This document shows positions 12,385 through 22,802 of a DNA stretch of 64,000 nucleotides, piece by piece. Each line of letters begins with the position of its first letter. Position 1 is the first letter of the stretch. The DNA is from Apostichopus japonicus (Eukaryota; Echinodermata; Holothuroidea; Aspidochirotida; Stichopodidae): assembly GCF_037975245.1 (NCBI RefSeq), contig NC_092577.1, positions 35,642,898 through 35,706,897 on the forward strand. The letters run 5' to 3'. The translations under genes and the position numbers were made by a program. The notes beneath the pieces are model-generated. The model was not told the DNA's origin, ran no database searches, and saw only the letters and a list, made by a program, of their open reading frames with translations.

Positions 12385-13300
12385 TTCTTGGTAATTTACA
12401 TACGAAAAAGAAATTCATTCTTGAATTAGTTGCTTAAACTCAAATCTGGTCATTTGTATAATTGCATTTTTGCTACACTAATTTATACACAAAAGCAAAA
12501 CAGAATTTGTTCAATTTACCAACAAATTCAAAATTTAAGAAAATCTTTTAATATTCTACAATAGAGATCGTCAGATAGTTAAAGCGAATGATACCTCATG
12601 TCGTTTATTTGCCTACGTCTTACTACCAAAATATGTTTTCATAAAATGGAAACCATGATATTGGAAATCAATGAATGCCTTAGCTATCTGATGCTGATGC
12701 AGTTCTTATCTTTGTAAGTCGATTTTTCGCTTGGAATGGCGACATGATGAAACAAAACTGATTTGTATTGCTTTCGCGAACTGATCTCTGTGTTGACGGG
12801 CCCAGCTATTATCCAGACGGATGTATTTGCATATCTCTTTTGGGTCGTAACAGCAATGTATTTTTAGTCTATGCATGGTAAATGTATTTATTGTTCCAAG
12901 TAATGTTATTTGAATGTTAAAACTATGATATTGTATATAATTTTAAACACAGAGTTAACCATTGTATATCTACGAAACACATTGAATTTATACACAATGA
13001 ATTCATCGCGTCTTGATATAGTACTCTTATTACAAAATATAAAAAGATGTCCTGTAAATTAATTTAGAATTAATGCCATACTTGTTTTGGTATGTCAAAT
13101 ACGATTGACTTTTCCATATTTAATTGCGCTGGTTCTGTTTTGTGTGAATATATGCCAGAATTATCGAGACTGATCAACTTGTATGTATGCTAAAACTCCT
13201 ACTGCAAAGTCTGAAATTGAAATACATTTTCATGGCCAGATTTAAAAATCATTAATGTTATACTTGACATGGTTGGACTTTATTATTTCTTAACTGCATT

Positions 13301-13588
13301 TTGTACACAATTAAGATTAAAGATTCTCCTCTTTGTTCAATTTGTAATAGAGAAAATGAAACGCTTGATCACTGTTTTTGGTTTTGTATATATGTAAACA
13401 AGTTTTGGCATAAAGCCTGTAATTGTTGTTTAAAGGACAACTTAGATATAAATATGTCAACTACTCAATTTGGATTTACAGATGACATTAAACACCCTAT
13501 GAATTGTTTTATTCTGCAAGTTAAAAATGATATTTTCTTCTGTAAAGTAAACAACTTGGTACCAGATTTGATTACTTTTTATGCATGA
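13301..13588 (+). mobile_element. LINE ORF2 C-terminal fragment (zinc-binding region)
   Basis: An open stretch of 95 codons contains CSICNRENETLDHCFWFC followed by an FW pair. This is the Cys-Cys-His-Cys pattern seen after the reverse transcriptase of many non-LTR retrotransposons. No reverse transcriptase or endonuclease core is visible around it. It is a truncated remnant shared with copy 2, so it predates the duplication. Confidence 0.6.
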
Positions 13589-15378
13589 AACCAGAGAAGG
13601 TTCAACGTTCTTAACTTTGGACAAGACAATGGTGGATCAGGTATGGCATGTGTGTCTGCCAATAGCTTGCCTTTTAACGGAGTAAACCTGTACATGGACA
13701 ACAGTCAAATTCCATTGATAACCTGTATTTCATAACGATCTTAAGAAGTACGGGCAATGGGTGGAACGACTTAATCATATGAAGCATGACAATATATTTT
13801 AGTGATATGTTTTGCTATCTGATTGATGTCTTAACTCATATTGGAATTTGTACAAGGAAAAAACACGTTCATTATCGATTCCTAAATGTGTTAAGGTAGT
13901 TTAATTTAAATAAGATCACACTTTTCTTATTCTTCAATGCTCTAAAACAAACCCAATCAGTTAAATGGTATATTAAGTACTTTTATATAAACCAAAGAAA
14001 ACGAAATGTCAAAAGATATTTTTAAACAGATAGGAGAAGTAAACATAGTGCATGGGGAAGAAACTGTTACTGTTTAGCAACCCTCTATTATGTCATTTCG
14101 TCAACGATGTGTTCGTTTTCCGCTACTATTAGTGGTAATTTGATTGTTGCTTCATTTTTAATATGGATTATATATGATTTATGTATATTTTCATCGTGGC
14201 CACATTTACCTGAACCCGGAAAAGGCTTTTGTATTTAAAGAACATATTTCGTTGGTGAATGATTTGAGTAGTGCAATGATTCGTCACTAACGAAGATGAT
14301 AAGTTCCTCTTTCACTTTAATCTGTCAATTGAATATAAGGTTCACTATGTCACGTTCTCTGAGAAATGTTCTTGCCACGCAGCGAGAAAACCCAAACATG
14401 CTTTGTTATGTTCTGTTTGGTAAGTCTTTCGTTACAGAAGTCAGCTTGCAGCAAATTAGTTTTTGTTTACGTTCTGTTGAAGTACTGACATAATATTTGT
14501 TATATCGAGATATATAACAGTGTCATTCTGTAGGCTTCGTTTCCTCTAGTTTCCCTTACAGGCTATCAGGTGAGTTACTCGACCTACCTCTCATACAAAC
14601 ACATACCCATGATAGTATTCGTAAAGCATGGACACTATATTAATGTACAAGTGTCAATGCATATACAATACAACAAAACAGCATATTACAGTTTTACGCC
14701 ACTCAATAATATGCAGATCAATAACAAATAATGTTATCTTTATATATTTCCATTTTGGAAAATCATCTGTGTTGCTGAAAGGTGTTCCTAAACTTACAGG
14801 GCCACACAGGTGTGAGGATTTCCAATTCTGTATAAATGCTATCACTAATTTGATAGACTGATTTCATACTCTTGGTATAATTGTTTGCAGGTAATTCTTT
14901 TCGGTTAGGGAAACAATTATGTTACCGAGCCTCATGCTTGAAAGCAACGGCTTGAAAATGGGGACATATAGGATAAGGGACGGCCACCGATTGAATTTGT
15001 TCAAATTGGATGAGAGCTTATTCCGCCTTTATCATTTTACCTGCGCTTTTTTTTTTTTTTAACAGGGGCACAAATTTCTTGTTACACAGGTTTTATGGTT
15101 AGCCTGCAGATCCTCGTTTTATGGGTCTAAGCATTTTATGCCTTAAAACAGGGTTTAAATTAAAGGTTCTATAGTCAGTAGTGATTTCGCGCTCGCGAAT
15201 AACTTACTCTTACCAATATGTTCGTTAAAAATCGGTAGCTATTTATACTTGATTTTGGTGCTTCCTTTTCCGAGAAATCCTCGATCCACCACTACTGGTA
15301 TTTGCCTAGATATTACGTCATAGCTGTGCAGTAACATTGTTATGTAAGAAACCTAGATGACTGAAAGTGTCAACCAGG

Positions 15379-15407
15379 ATATATATATATATATATATAT
15401 ATATATT
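15379..15407. repeat. TA microsatellite
   Basis: A run of about 14 AT dinucleotides; the matching run in copy 2 (near 31093) is shorter. Confidence 0.85.
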
Positions 15408-15493
15408 TCAATTCTATTTCAATTCAATAGATTAATATATGTGTGTGTGCGGGCGTGTGTGGGTGTATGCACGTGCGTTTGTTTTTCTATCTG

Positions 15494-15641
15494 ACCGAGG
15501 ACTTGAACAAAAGAATTCCAGGTCCTCGGTTGTGATTTCTAAAGAATCACCACGTCCTCGGAAGAATTTCTATTGTATGGGGTATTGTTAAGGTTAGGGT
15601 ACGTGGATTTGAACAATGGAAAATACAATGGGGTCCTCGGT
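15494..15641. mobile_element. MITE-like element with ACCGAGGAC ends
   Basis: A 148-bp segment begins ACCGAGGAC and ends GTCCTCGGT, a 9-bp terminal inverted repeat. The same inverted motif occurs again inside (15522-15530 and about 15553-15561), so the left part alone can fold as a hairpin. GT-rich simple sequence flanks it on both sides. It lies 5' of A2 and, as 31204-31351, 5' of A3. A1's visible upstream sequence lacks it. No target duplication is obvious. Confidence 0.45.
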
Positions 15642-15750
15642 TGGAATGTAAAACCAACATGCGTGTGTGTGTGTGCGTGTACGCCCGTATCACGGTGCTT
15701 GTGTGGATGTGTGTGAGTGAAGGAATCCTATAGATAAGAGAAAGTTTCAA

Positions 15751-15803
15751 CTAGTCTGCTTCCTTGTTCCTTGTATAAACCTTTCACTTCCTGATCAGCC
15801 AAT
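15751..15803 (+). promoter_or_regulatory. Conserved upstream block of A2 with CCAAT box
   Basis: The counterpart of the A1 block at 84-136, with CTAGTCTGCTTCC, TGTATAAA and a CCAAT (15799-15803) followed by ATAAAG, about 125 bases before the A2 start codon. It is inferred to be a proximal promoter. Confidence 0.4.
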
Positions 15804-15928
15804 ATAAAGTTTGTTTCAGTTTCATATTGCAGATTTTAAGCATCGCGAGAATTTATAAACAAGTTGTATATTAAATAGTTCTTCACAGAATTAGTTCTTG
15901 CTTGTGAACAGAAATAGAAAAGGCAAAG

Positions 15929-17984
15929 ATGGATACTAACAACGAAAGACATCTTCTTAATTCGAGTCCATTGTCGGTAAACTATGGTAATGGAGAGATG
16001 AGGAATGTGAACAACTGTTTAAAAGCTTTAATGTGGCTTCATGGCGTTGTGACTTGGCCGTTGTCTACAGGGACAATTTCTGCAATGTTTGATGATCACG
16101 GTAAATTTAAGGGTTTTTGTTTTATTTAAATGCAAAACTTTATGTTTACAAAAAAGGACCGAGAATTAGAAATACATAATCACTTAAGAAAATCATGATC
16201 CGCTTTGTTTCAATGTTAAGTAAAATACTTTCTAATCATATTAATAGAAATTGTTTGTTTGTCATTTATTATCATTTTGGTTATCCGATAAGTGATATCA
16301 TAGTTTAATTGCCTCCCTTGAAACACCATTGTTGTCTAAAAATGATAAAATATAACATGAGAGCAGTGCTTGAAGTATGTCATCAACCCTCACCTGTTAA
16401 ATCAGCAAACGTAAGACAAGAAAAATATGTATACACAAACTATGTATACAATATATATTTATATAATACAAACTTTGTACACAATATATATAATACAAAC
16501 TTTGTGAGACAATACAAGTTAGACCCTCGAATTACGGATTTCGAGAATGGTGTTTCTTCAATGAAGTAATATGCCATTAGAAAGCTTTTTCCATATACGT
16601 TGGCTTTCTTCATCTGTATTATAAAGAAGGTACTTTTTCAAACGATTGGTTGACAAAGTAATATGTCACTGCCACAAAGTATCGGTAAACAGGTGTTACT
16701 AAGAAAAACGGGAACATTACGTTGTTTAAATGAATCTTATAAGAAATTAAAATGGATGGAATCTGATGTACTTGTTATTTAAATAAGAAATAAATAAGAA
16801 GAATATATAAGTGAGTAAAGTAAAGTTGCATGAATATTTATTTTGATCAAATTTCCTCAACTTTATTTTGATTTTCCAGGTAAAAAGAGGTGGAAGGAAC
16901 GATTGACGTTCATCTCCTCGTTGATCTCTCTCGTGGTTTTAACATTTGCGTCTACGGTAGCCCTACTATTGTACTTATACTGTTATTTTGGAAGGATTGA
17001 CCCTTTCTTACGTTTTGTGTCATACCAATGCTACTGGCCATCTCTGATGTCAGCCCTGATATTATGCTTGGCAGCTTTAATCAAGAACCAGGTTGGAAAG
17101 CGAAGGAACATCTCATGGGTAAAAGTGTTTAGCGTAAAATGTTGTGCAAGAATAATGTCCAGTTTTACACCCAAAACTGGGACGATTCCTCTTCCAAAGT
17201 GCTCGGCATTCCTGATCTTGTACCTGTTAGTTCCAACAGTTCATTCTGCACTCAAGTTAACATTCTTCATAACACTCGAGACGGAATGTCAAAATTGTCC
17301 AGAATATCTTTGGTTAATTTCTGAAATTTCAGTTGCCTACTTTTTTCAATGTTTTGCTACTTTTTATATTTGAATCGCATTCACCTTGAGCGTGAGAGCG
17401 AGGTTGCCTCGAAGTTCATCCAACAGCACGTTGGAGAGTTTGACGAATGTATTTCCACGGTTACAACATTCTTCAGAGAATACTACCAGCTTAGAAATAT
17501 ATTGGTACCATGGCTCAATTTCGTTATTTTCAATTCAACATTTGGACTGACTGTGTTTTTTACGTGGAATTTTAATGAAATCGTATTACCCTCATCTACC
17601 ACTTCTGTGCCCATTACAGATTCGTATGTTCCTTCTCATCACAGTGAACGTGGAGTGTGCAGCTACACGTGTGATCGGGAACAATTTTTGCATGAAGATA
17701 ACACTTTCGTCCTCTATAATTTAGTCGTGCTATGGAGACATGTCATGATCGCCATTTTACCTTACTACGCTGCAAATGCCTTGGACATCAAATACGTGTG
17801 GACTGATTTCAAAATGGAAGTCAAATTCATGTATTCGGGAGGAGAGAGAAAGTTCTGGAAGGATCTGACTAATTATATGGATACGTTACATCCCAATACA
17901 ACAGCTGACACCATTGGTAGTTTTATTTTTCCCTTTAGTGGATTCGCATCTGCATTTTTAAGCGGAAAACAGCAAAACTTTTAA
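15929..17984 (+). pseudogene. GR-like receptor A2, frameshifted in segment 4
   Basis: Exon 1 is 15929-16100 (start MDTNNERH, donor GTAAAT). Exon 2 is 16880-17984 (acceptor ATTTTCCAG), phase 1 (G|GT, Gly). The coding sequence is almost identical to A3 except that a run of seven T in A1 and A3 is six T here (17341-17346). Reading shifts inside segment 4 and stops at 17373. The downstream frame (from about 17349) stays open to 17984 and still encodes segments 5-7 and the CSYTC loop. With no other lesion, the break is either very recent or a sequencing error in the homopolymer. If real, the product would end after segment 4 and lack the region expected to form a pore. Confidence 0.7.
16101..16879 (+). 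other. Intron of A2
   Basis: This 779-bp intron contains AT-rich simple sequence (about 16430-16500, repeats of AATACAAACTTTGT-like units). I see nothing else. Confidence 0.65.
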
Positions 17985-20229
17985 TCCGTTATAAACAAGC
18001 AAAACCTTTATGTTCTTCGGTCTTGTTGATTAAGGGAAGAATTTTAAGCAAAGATGGACGTAATCCGTGGAAATCAAAGGAACCGCTAGCTTAATCGAAT
18101 ACAAAAATTAGTTCAGGATAAAATGCTTTTTACGTTTTAATGCATCCTACGGAACTGATTTTTTAAAGACATGTCAACCTGTTGGGTACATCAATACCGG
18201 AATTATGACAAGAAACAACATTAGTTGTTTACATCGAGTTGGGTGTTTTCGTCTTAAGGTTTTGCCTGCTAGCAAATGGTTTTTAATATTGCGATATATT
18301 TATATCAATAAATAAGCTAATTTATATGTTACATTTCACCGTTTTAAGTTGAACTATAAACCAATGGATACTCATGAAAAAGTTATATATTTTTTGGTTT
18401 TAGATTCTCACTACGTTACTAATGTCTATTTCGTGCGAACAGCCAAGAGGTTTATTTCTAAGAACTACAAAAATGTATTTCTCGTTTATGATACGAATCC
18501 ATATATAGTATTCCTGAAAATATCTAAAGGAATAGAACTTGTTTTTAATTATACTTTACTCGAACCTACCGTCGATCTTAGGTTAACATTTTCAACACTT
18601 TCTCTGTGTCACTTATATCAGACAGTTAACTTTACTACTATATTACTGAAGGTTTTGCCGAAGGATGTTACATAGGAAATAACATTCGGGTTTCTACTAC
18701 CTAGCTCAGAAGTTATAAGAGATATAAAAATCAGCATACGATGTTATCAGACGAATGAAAGTGGAAGTCTACCTAGACTAATTAGACTTAACTTTGTACC
18801 ACAATAAGACAAGTCGTGTAAAAGGATAGCTTTAACGTGACACTGTATTTTTGTTGTTACGGTGTGTGTTGGCAAGTATTGCGTCGTACAATACTTCGAT
18901 CTATCAGGCCACTGCAGTTTAATCATTAATATTTTGAACCATAAAACGGTAATAAGTTATGTTTTGTATTTCACTTTTGTTTTAGAATATGCTAACATCA
19001 ACAAAGAAAAAGATGTTCTTATTAAAAAAAAAATATGTAAATTAATGAATTACCCTCTCCCTTTATTCACCTTTTTTGTTTTCGGAGTATGCTGTTAAAA
19101 ATCTCAGATTATTGATATTAGGGAAATAAAAGACCGAGATATTCGATGGCAAACAATGTAGAGCTCATATAGAAGAGTAAAATATACGACACTGTTAGTT
19201 CAAAACTCCTATCTCAATATCTTGTTCCTACCTTTTTACAAAGGTACGTTTGCAGTGATTGCAGTCTTTCCCCTGTGGTTAGAATTGCATTAAAATAAAA
19301 CCCCTTTGTAGAAATGTTATTCTTCTTTGTGGATAAATAATTGATACATTAAGAAAAAAACACAAATATAATTTCAGCTCACTTGTCATTCATGATAACA
19401 TAATTGTATTCTGCTGTTTGTGAGATCATTTACAAAATGTCACCAAATTAAAACAAAAAAAAAATCACATCAGAATAGAAATTCTTATTAGGATGCGATT
19501 TTAAATTAAATCAGTAAACAATAAAAAAAAAACATGATAAAAAACTCTAGTAACTAAATTAGTCTTCACATTAAATCGTTTCAACTGTGTTTAAATGTAA
19601 AGGTCAACGCAAGAGCGATTTTTTTGCTCGCTGTGAGCAAACCTTACACGGTATGGAAGATACAGTGAACTATGATTGGAATCCCCAGTAAAGAAATAGA
19701 CAAGTGGGGATCAACACCAAGGGCTGCATATAGTTCAGATCACAGGGCTTTTAAAGTGGGCCCACTTTTTATACAATATTCAATAACAATAATAATCAAT
19801 AAAACACTCAGCAGTTATTTTTACAACGCTTAGGCGACCATAAATGTGGCAAAGGCAAGTGCAGCTTATGGAGTACTACTTACACGTCAGGTGGATTGCA
19901 GTTCCACATTTAACGCAAATTTGGAATCTTTTTAAGTTAGAAAGTCATTTTAGATGGGAACACCGTAGATTGCTCTTGGATGAAAGACCCACCTTAGTAT
20001 GACCCGGTTGCTAAGCATCATTGCTTCAAATGCCATCGCCTTTATCCACTCGGCAAATGCACCGGCCCCATTGTAGCCAAAGATTTATTTGCTCTTGTCA
20101 AGTTTATCACTTACCAATCAGCTTCTGTTTAGCATAAGTTTAAGGATCTTCTTTTAAGGCAAAATAAAAATATTTAGATCAGTTAATGAGCATATAGTTA
20201 TGTCACATCACAGTGAACCCATATAAAGT
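17985..20229. other. A2/B2 convergent intergenic region
   Basis: This is the counterpart of 2389-4621. The first ~285 bases match the A3 flank and the rest matches the A1-B1 interval, which marks the duplication junction. An open stretch at 18349-18675 corresponds to the one at 2749; unit 1 has a stop within it, so I do not call a gene. Confidence 0.65.
18307..18312 (+). terminator. Poly(A) signal of A2
   Basis: AATAAA about 320 bases after the A2 stop, in the same context as after A1. Confidence 0.45.
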
Positions 20230-20235
20230 TTTATT
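20230..20235 (-). terminator. Poly(A) signal of B2, two bases after the stop
   Basis: On the minus strand the stop TGA is followed directly by GAATAAA, as in B1 and B3. Confidence 0.5.
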
Positions 20236-20236
20236 C

Positions 20237-22802
20237 TCAGCCTTGAAAGTGGTTTCCACTTAGTATACCGCATACCACTCCAAACAATGGTATCACAAAC
20301 GTCGGAACGGTCGAGGACGCTTTATCGGTGCGAAGATGTTTGACAAACTTTCTTATGTACTCAATGTCCTTTACGTTATCAGTAGAATACATCATATTGA
20401 CTTTAATTTGAAAATCATTCCAAATGTATCGTAAATCCATTCCACCAACAACTACCAACCCCAAAAGAACAACCATAATTTTCTCTCCAACTACCATCAA
20501 TTCAAACGGAATTAAGTGGTTCGTAGTTTCTGTTGTAGTTGAGTTTTCACCGCATTTAATCTCGCATATCCAGTTGTGGTTTATCCAGGCCGGAGTTCCC
20601 ATCTCTAATGGAGCCATTTCAGAAGCATTATCGCTGCTAGAAGAATTCGATTCCCAAGTCAAAAATACCGTAATTCCGAACGAGGTGCTAAAAATGATCA
20701 CATTTAACCAGGGAAATAACAACCTTCGGAGCTCTAAATATGTCTTAAATACGGATCGTACTCTCTTCAGACACTCGGATTGACTTTGACTGTTACTTTC
20801 AATGAAGAATAAGGTGCGCTTACCTTCAGCCTGTAACGCTTTACGATTCAAATATAGGAAGTAACAGAATGTACAATAGAAGTAGATGTTGGAGATATTT
20901 GATACGGTACAAATGTACTCAGTCAAATGACGGCATTCGGCATCCTGATTAAACAAACAATATATCTCTAAGACCGTATTAAAGATTGCTGTCCCATAAA
21001 ATAACAAACATACGCCAATTTTCGGCAACATACCAAGGCTTTGAAAGTTTCCATTGTAAAATTTTTGCCAAAAACTTGTTTCGCTAAACAAATTTGTCCA
21101 TGTCAAATCCGTCGTCAAATTCTTTTGTCCATATCGATTTTGAAAGTTAGCGAATATGCTCAAAAATTGTACCGAGGTGATGACAGGCCAATAAAACAGC
21201 ACGTATGATGTGTATCGTAAGAATTCCTTCCAATTGTGGAAAACACATTGAGTGTACCAGAACATAGTGAAAATCGAAGCAGAGATCAACAGGAGAATAG
21301 AACACATATAGGAAAAATACAATATTCGTTGTCGTCGCCGGTTAAGACCTACAAGATGGAAAAATATTAGAAAGTGATTCCAAATAAAACATAGCAAATA
21401 ACCACATGTGTCCGTATGTAGGAATCAAATATTCGAAGGCGATGAACAGACGTCAGTTTTGGTATTCGCTTTATAATGGTACATTTGTTAACAAAATATA
21501 TCTTATTTCATGGCAACTGTCAAGCTTTCAGGAAAGTCAATTCAAGTCATATTTAATCGAATAAAATCTCGAAAACATTATAAATTGTTTTGATATGATG
21601 GCTTTTCTTAAAGTTTGAAATATATTCGTTTAAAGTTTAAAAAAAAAAAATTATTAAAAGACCAAGACTAGTTCTCAAGTTTTCATCGGAATCTTGGCCA
21701 CCAAAGCAACTGAAAGATCCAAATTATGTTTCGGTTTATTTGGATACAAGAAACTGACGGTGGCAATGGAAATTTGACTTGATACATACTTTTGTGGGTA
21801 ACTTTCTATTCTTAATGACAGAAGTATTACAACTCGGTATCAGTTTGTTTGTTGTATGTGTGAGGTTTGGTTTGGTTAACAGTTTGCTTACATATATTTG
21901 CGCCAGTTTCGAAATGAAACCTCCATTATCCAATGTATACATGAACATATATTGTGTCTTCACTATCAAGCTTGACTCGAAGAGAGTAAGCTCTTTAAAT
22001 TGAAATAACATTTTCGTTATTATGAGGCTGGTGAAAACTTCTCAGCTTAATTTTCTTGAAACAACCGTAACCATATTAATTTATCTCATCATTATTATAC
22101 TTGAGTTCGTTTATGATTTACCTTCACTGCATATATATTTTGAACACAAACACATTAGAAAACTAATAATTTATTAGATATTTTAAATCATATATTCACA
22201 AACTATAGTTTACCACTGTAACAGCGATAGATTAACGCAGATGGAAGGAATTAATGCAAAGGGACATAACTGAAAATGGAAGGAAATGGATTTATTATGC
22301 TGTCTAAAGACTTCCCTTTTAAACAGGCAATTTGTGTTATATCACAGTAGAATATTCCATAGTTTACTTATAATATATATGAACAACATGTATAGAGTGA
22401 TACATAACTTCCGATATAAGCTTTCACTATGATATAGTTATATAGAAATATGTACATAGATGGAACATTGCACAACACACTGAATCATACTTTAAGGGTC
22501 CCAAATATTCGTTCAGTAAATACAGATCTTGAGACCGTTAACATTTACTTAACGGAGGATTGTTCTAAGTTTGTCATTTGAAAAGGTACAAGTTGCAACT
22601 TACAAATAGGAAGAGCGAATCATTGTAACTTACCGTTTAATACGTTTCTATCAGCACCTGTACTCCAGGTTTTAACTGACGCAGACCTTTCGATTATACC
22701 CAAGTACCATGTCAGTATTCTCCACACAAATAGCCATCTCTTTTCATATCGAGTACCGTTACTTCCCAGGAGCGTTTTGTCCAGTAAGCTTTGGTTTTCC
22801 AT
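20237..22802 (-). CDS. GR-like seven-helix receptor B2 (two exons)
   Basis: On the minus strand exon 1 is 22802-22634 (MENQSLL, donor GTAAGT) and exon 2 is 21348-20237 (acceptor CTTGTAG), phase 1, 426 residues. It is nearly identical to B1 but keeps the Pro-Trp pair at the start of segment 5 that B1 has lost. It shares the segment 5-6 loop CEIKC (about 318-322) with N-glycosylation sequons, the FCYFLYLNR end of segment 4 and GGMDLRYIW after segment 6. The short C-terminus is NHFQG. The reading frame is intact. It converges on A2 and diverges from C2. Function is inferred as for the other members. Confidence 0.75.
21349..22633 (-). other. Intron of B2
   Basis: This ~1.28-kb AT-rich intron is collinear with that of B1, with a shorter poly-A run near 21640. 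I see no feature. Confidence 0.6.

Larger units (their letters stand above)
12385..15928. other. C1/A2 intergenic region
   Basis: This 3.5-kb spacer holds a LINE fragment, a TA microsatellite, a small MITE-like element flanked by GT-rich sequence, and the A2 upstream block. No canonical AATAAA is found close after the C1 stop. A short open stretch at 14347-14419 ends in a good donor (see findings). Confidence 0.6.
2669..18268. repeat. Tandem duplication unit, copy 1 (B1-C1-A2)
   Basis: This ~15.6-kb block holds B1, C1 and A2 and recurs as 18269-33988. By eye the two copies differ by a few single-base changes per kilobase in exons (C1 and C2 differ at only a handful of sites) plus small indels. 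The borders were set where sequence downstream of A2 changes from matching the A3 flank to matching the A1 flank. Confidence 0.75.

Noticed and set aside
15590-15600. Telomere-like GGTTAGGGT
   Set aside because: A single unit inside the MITE-like element, not a repeat array.
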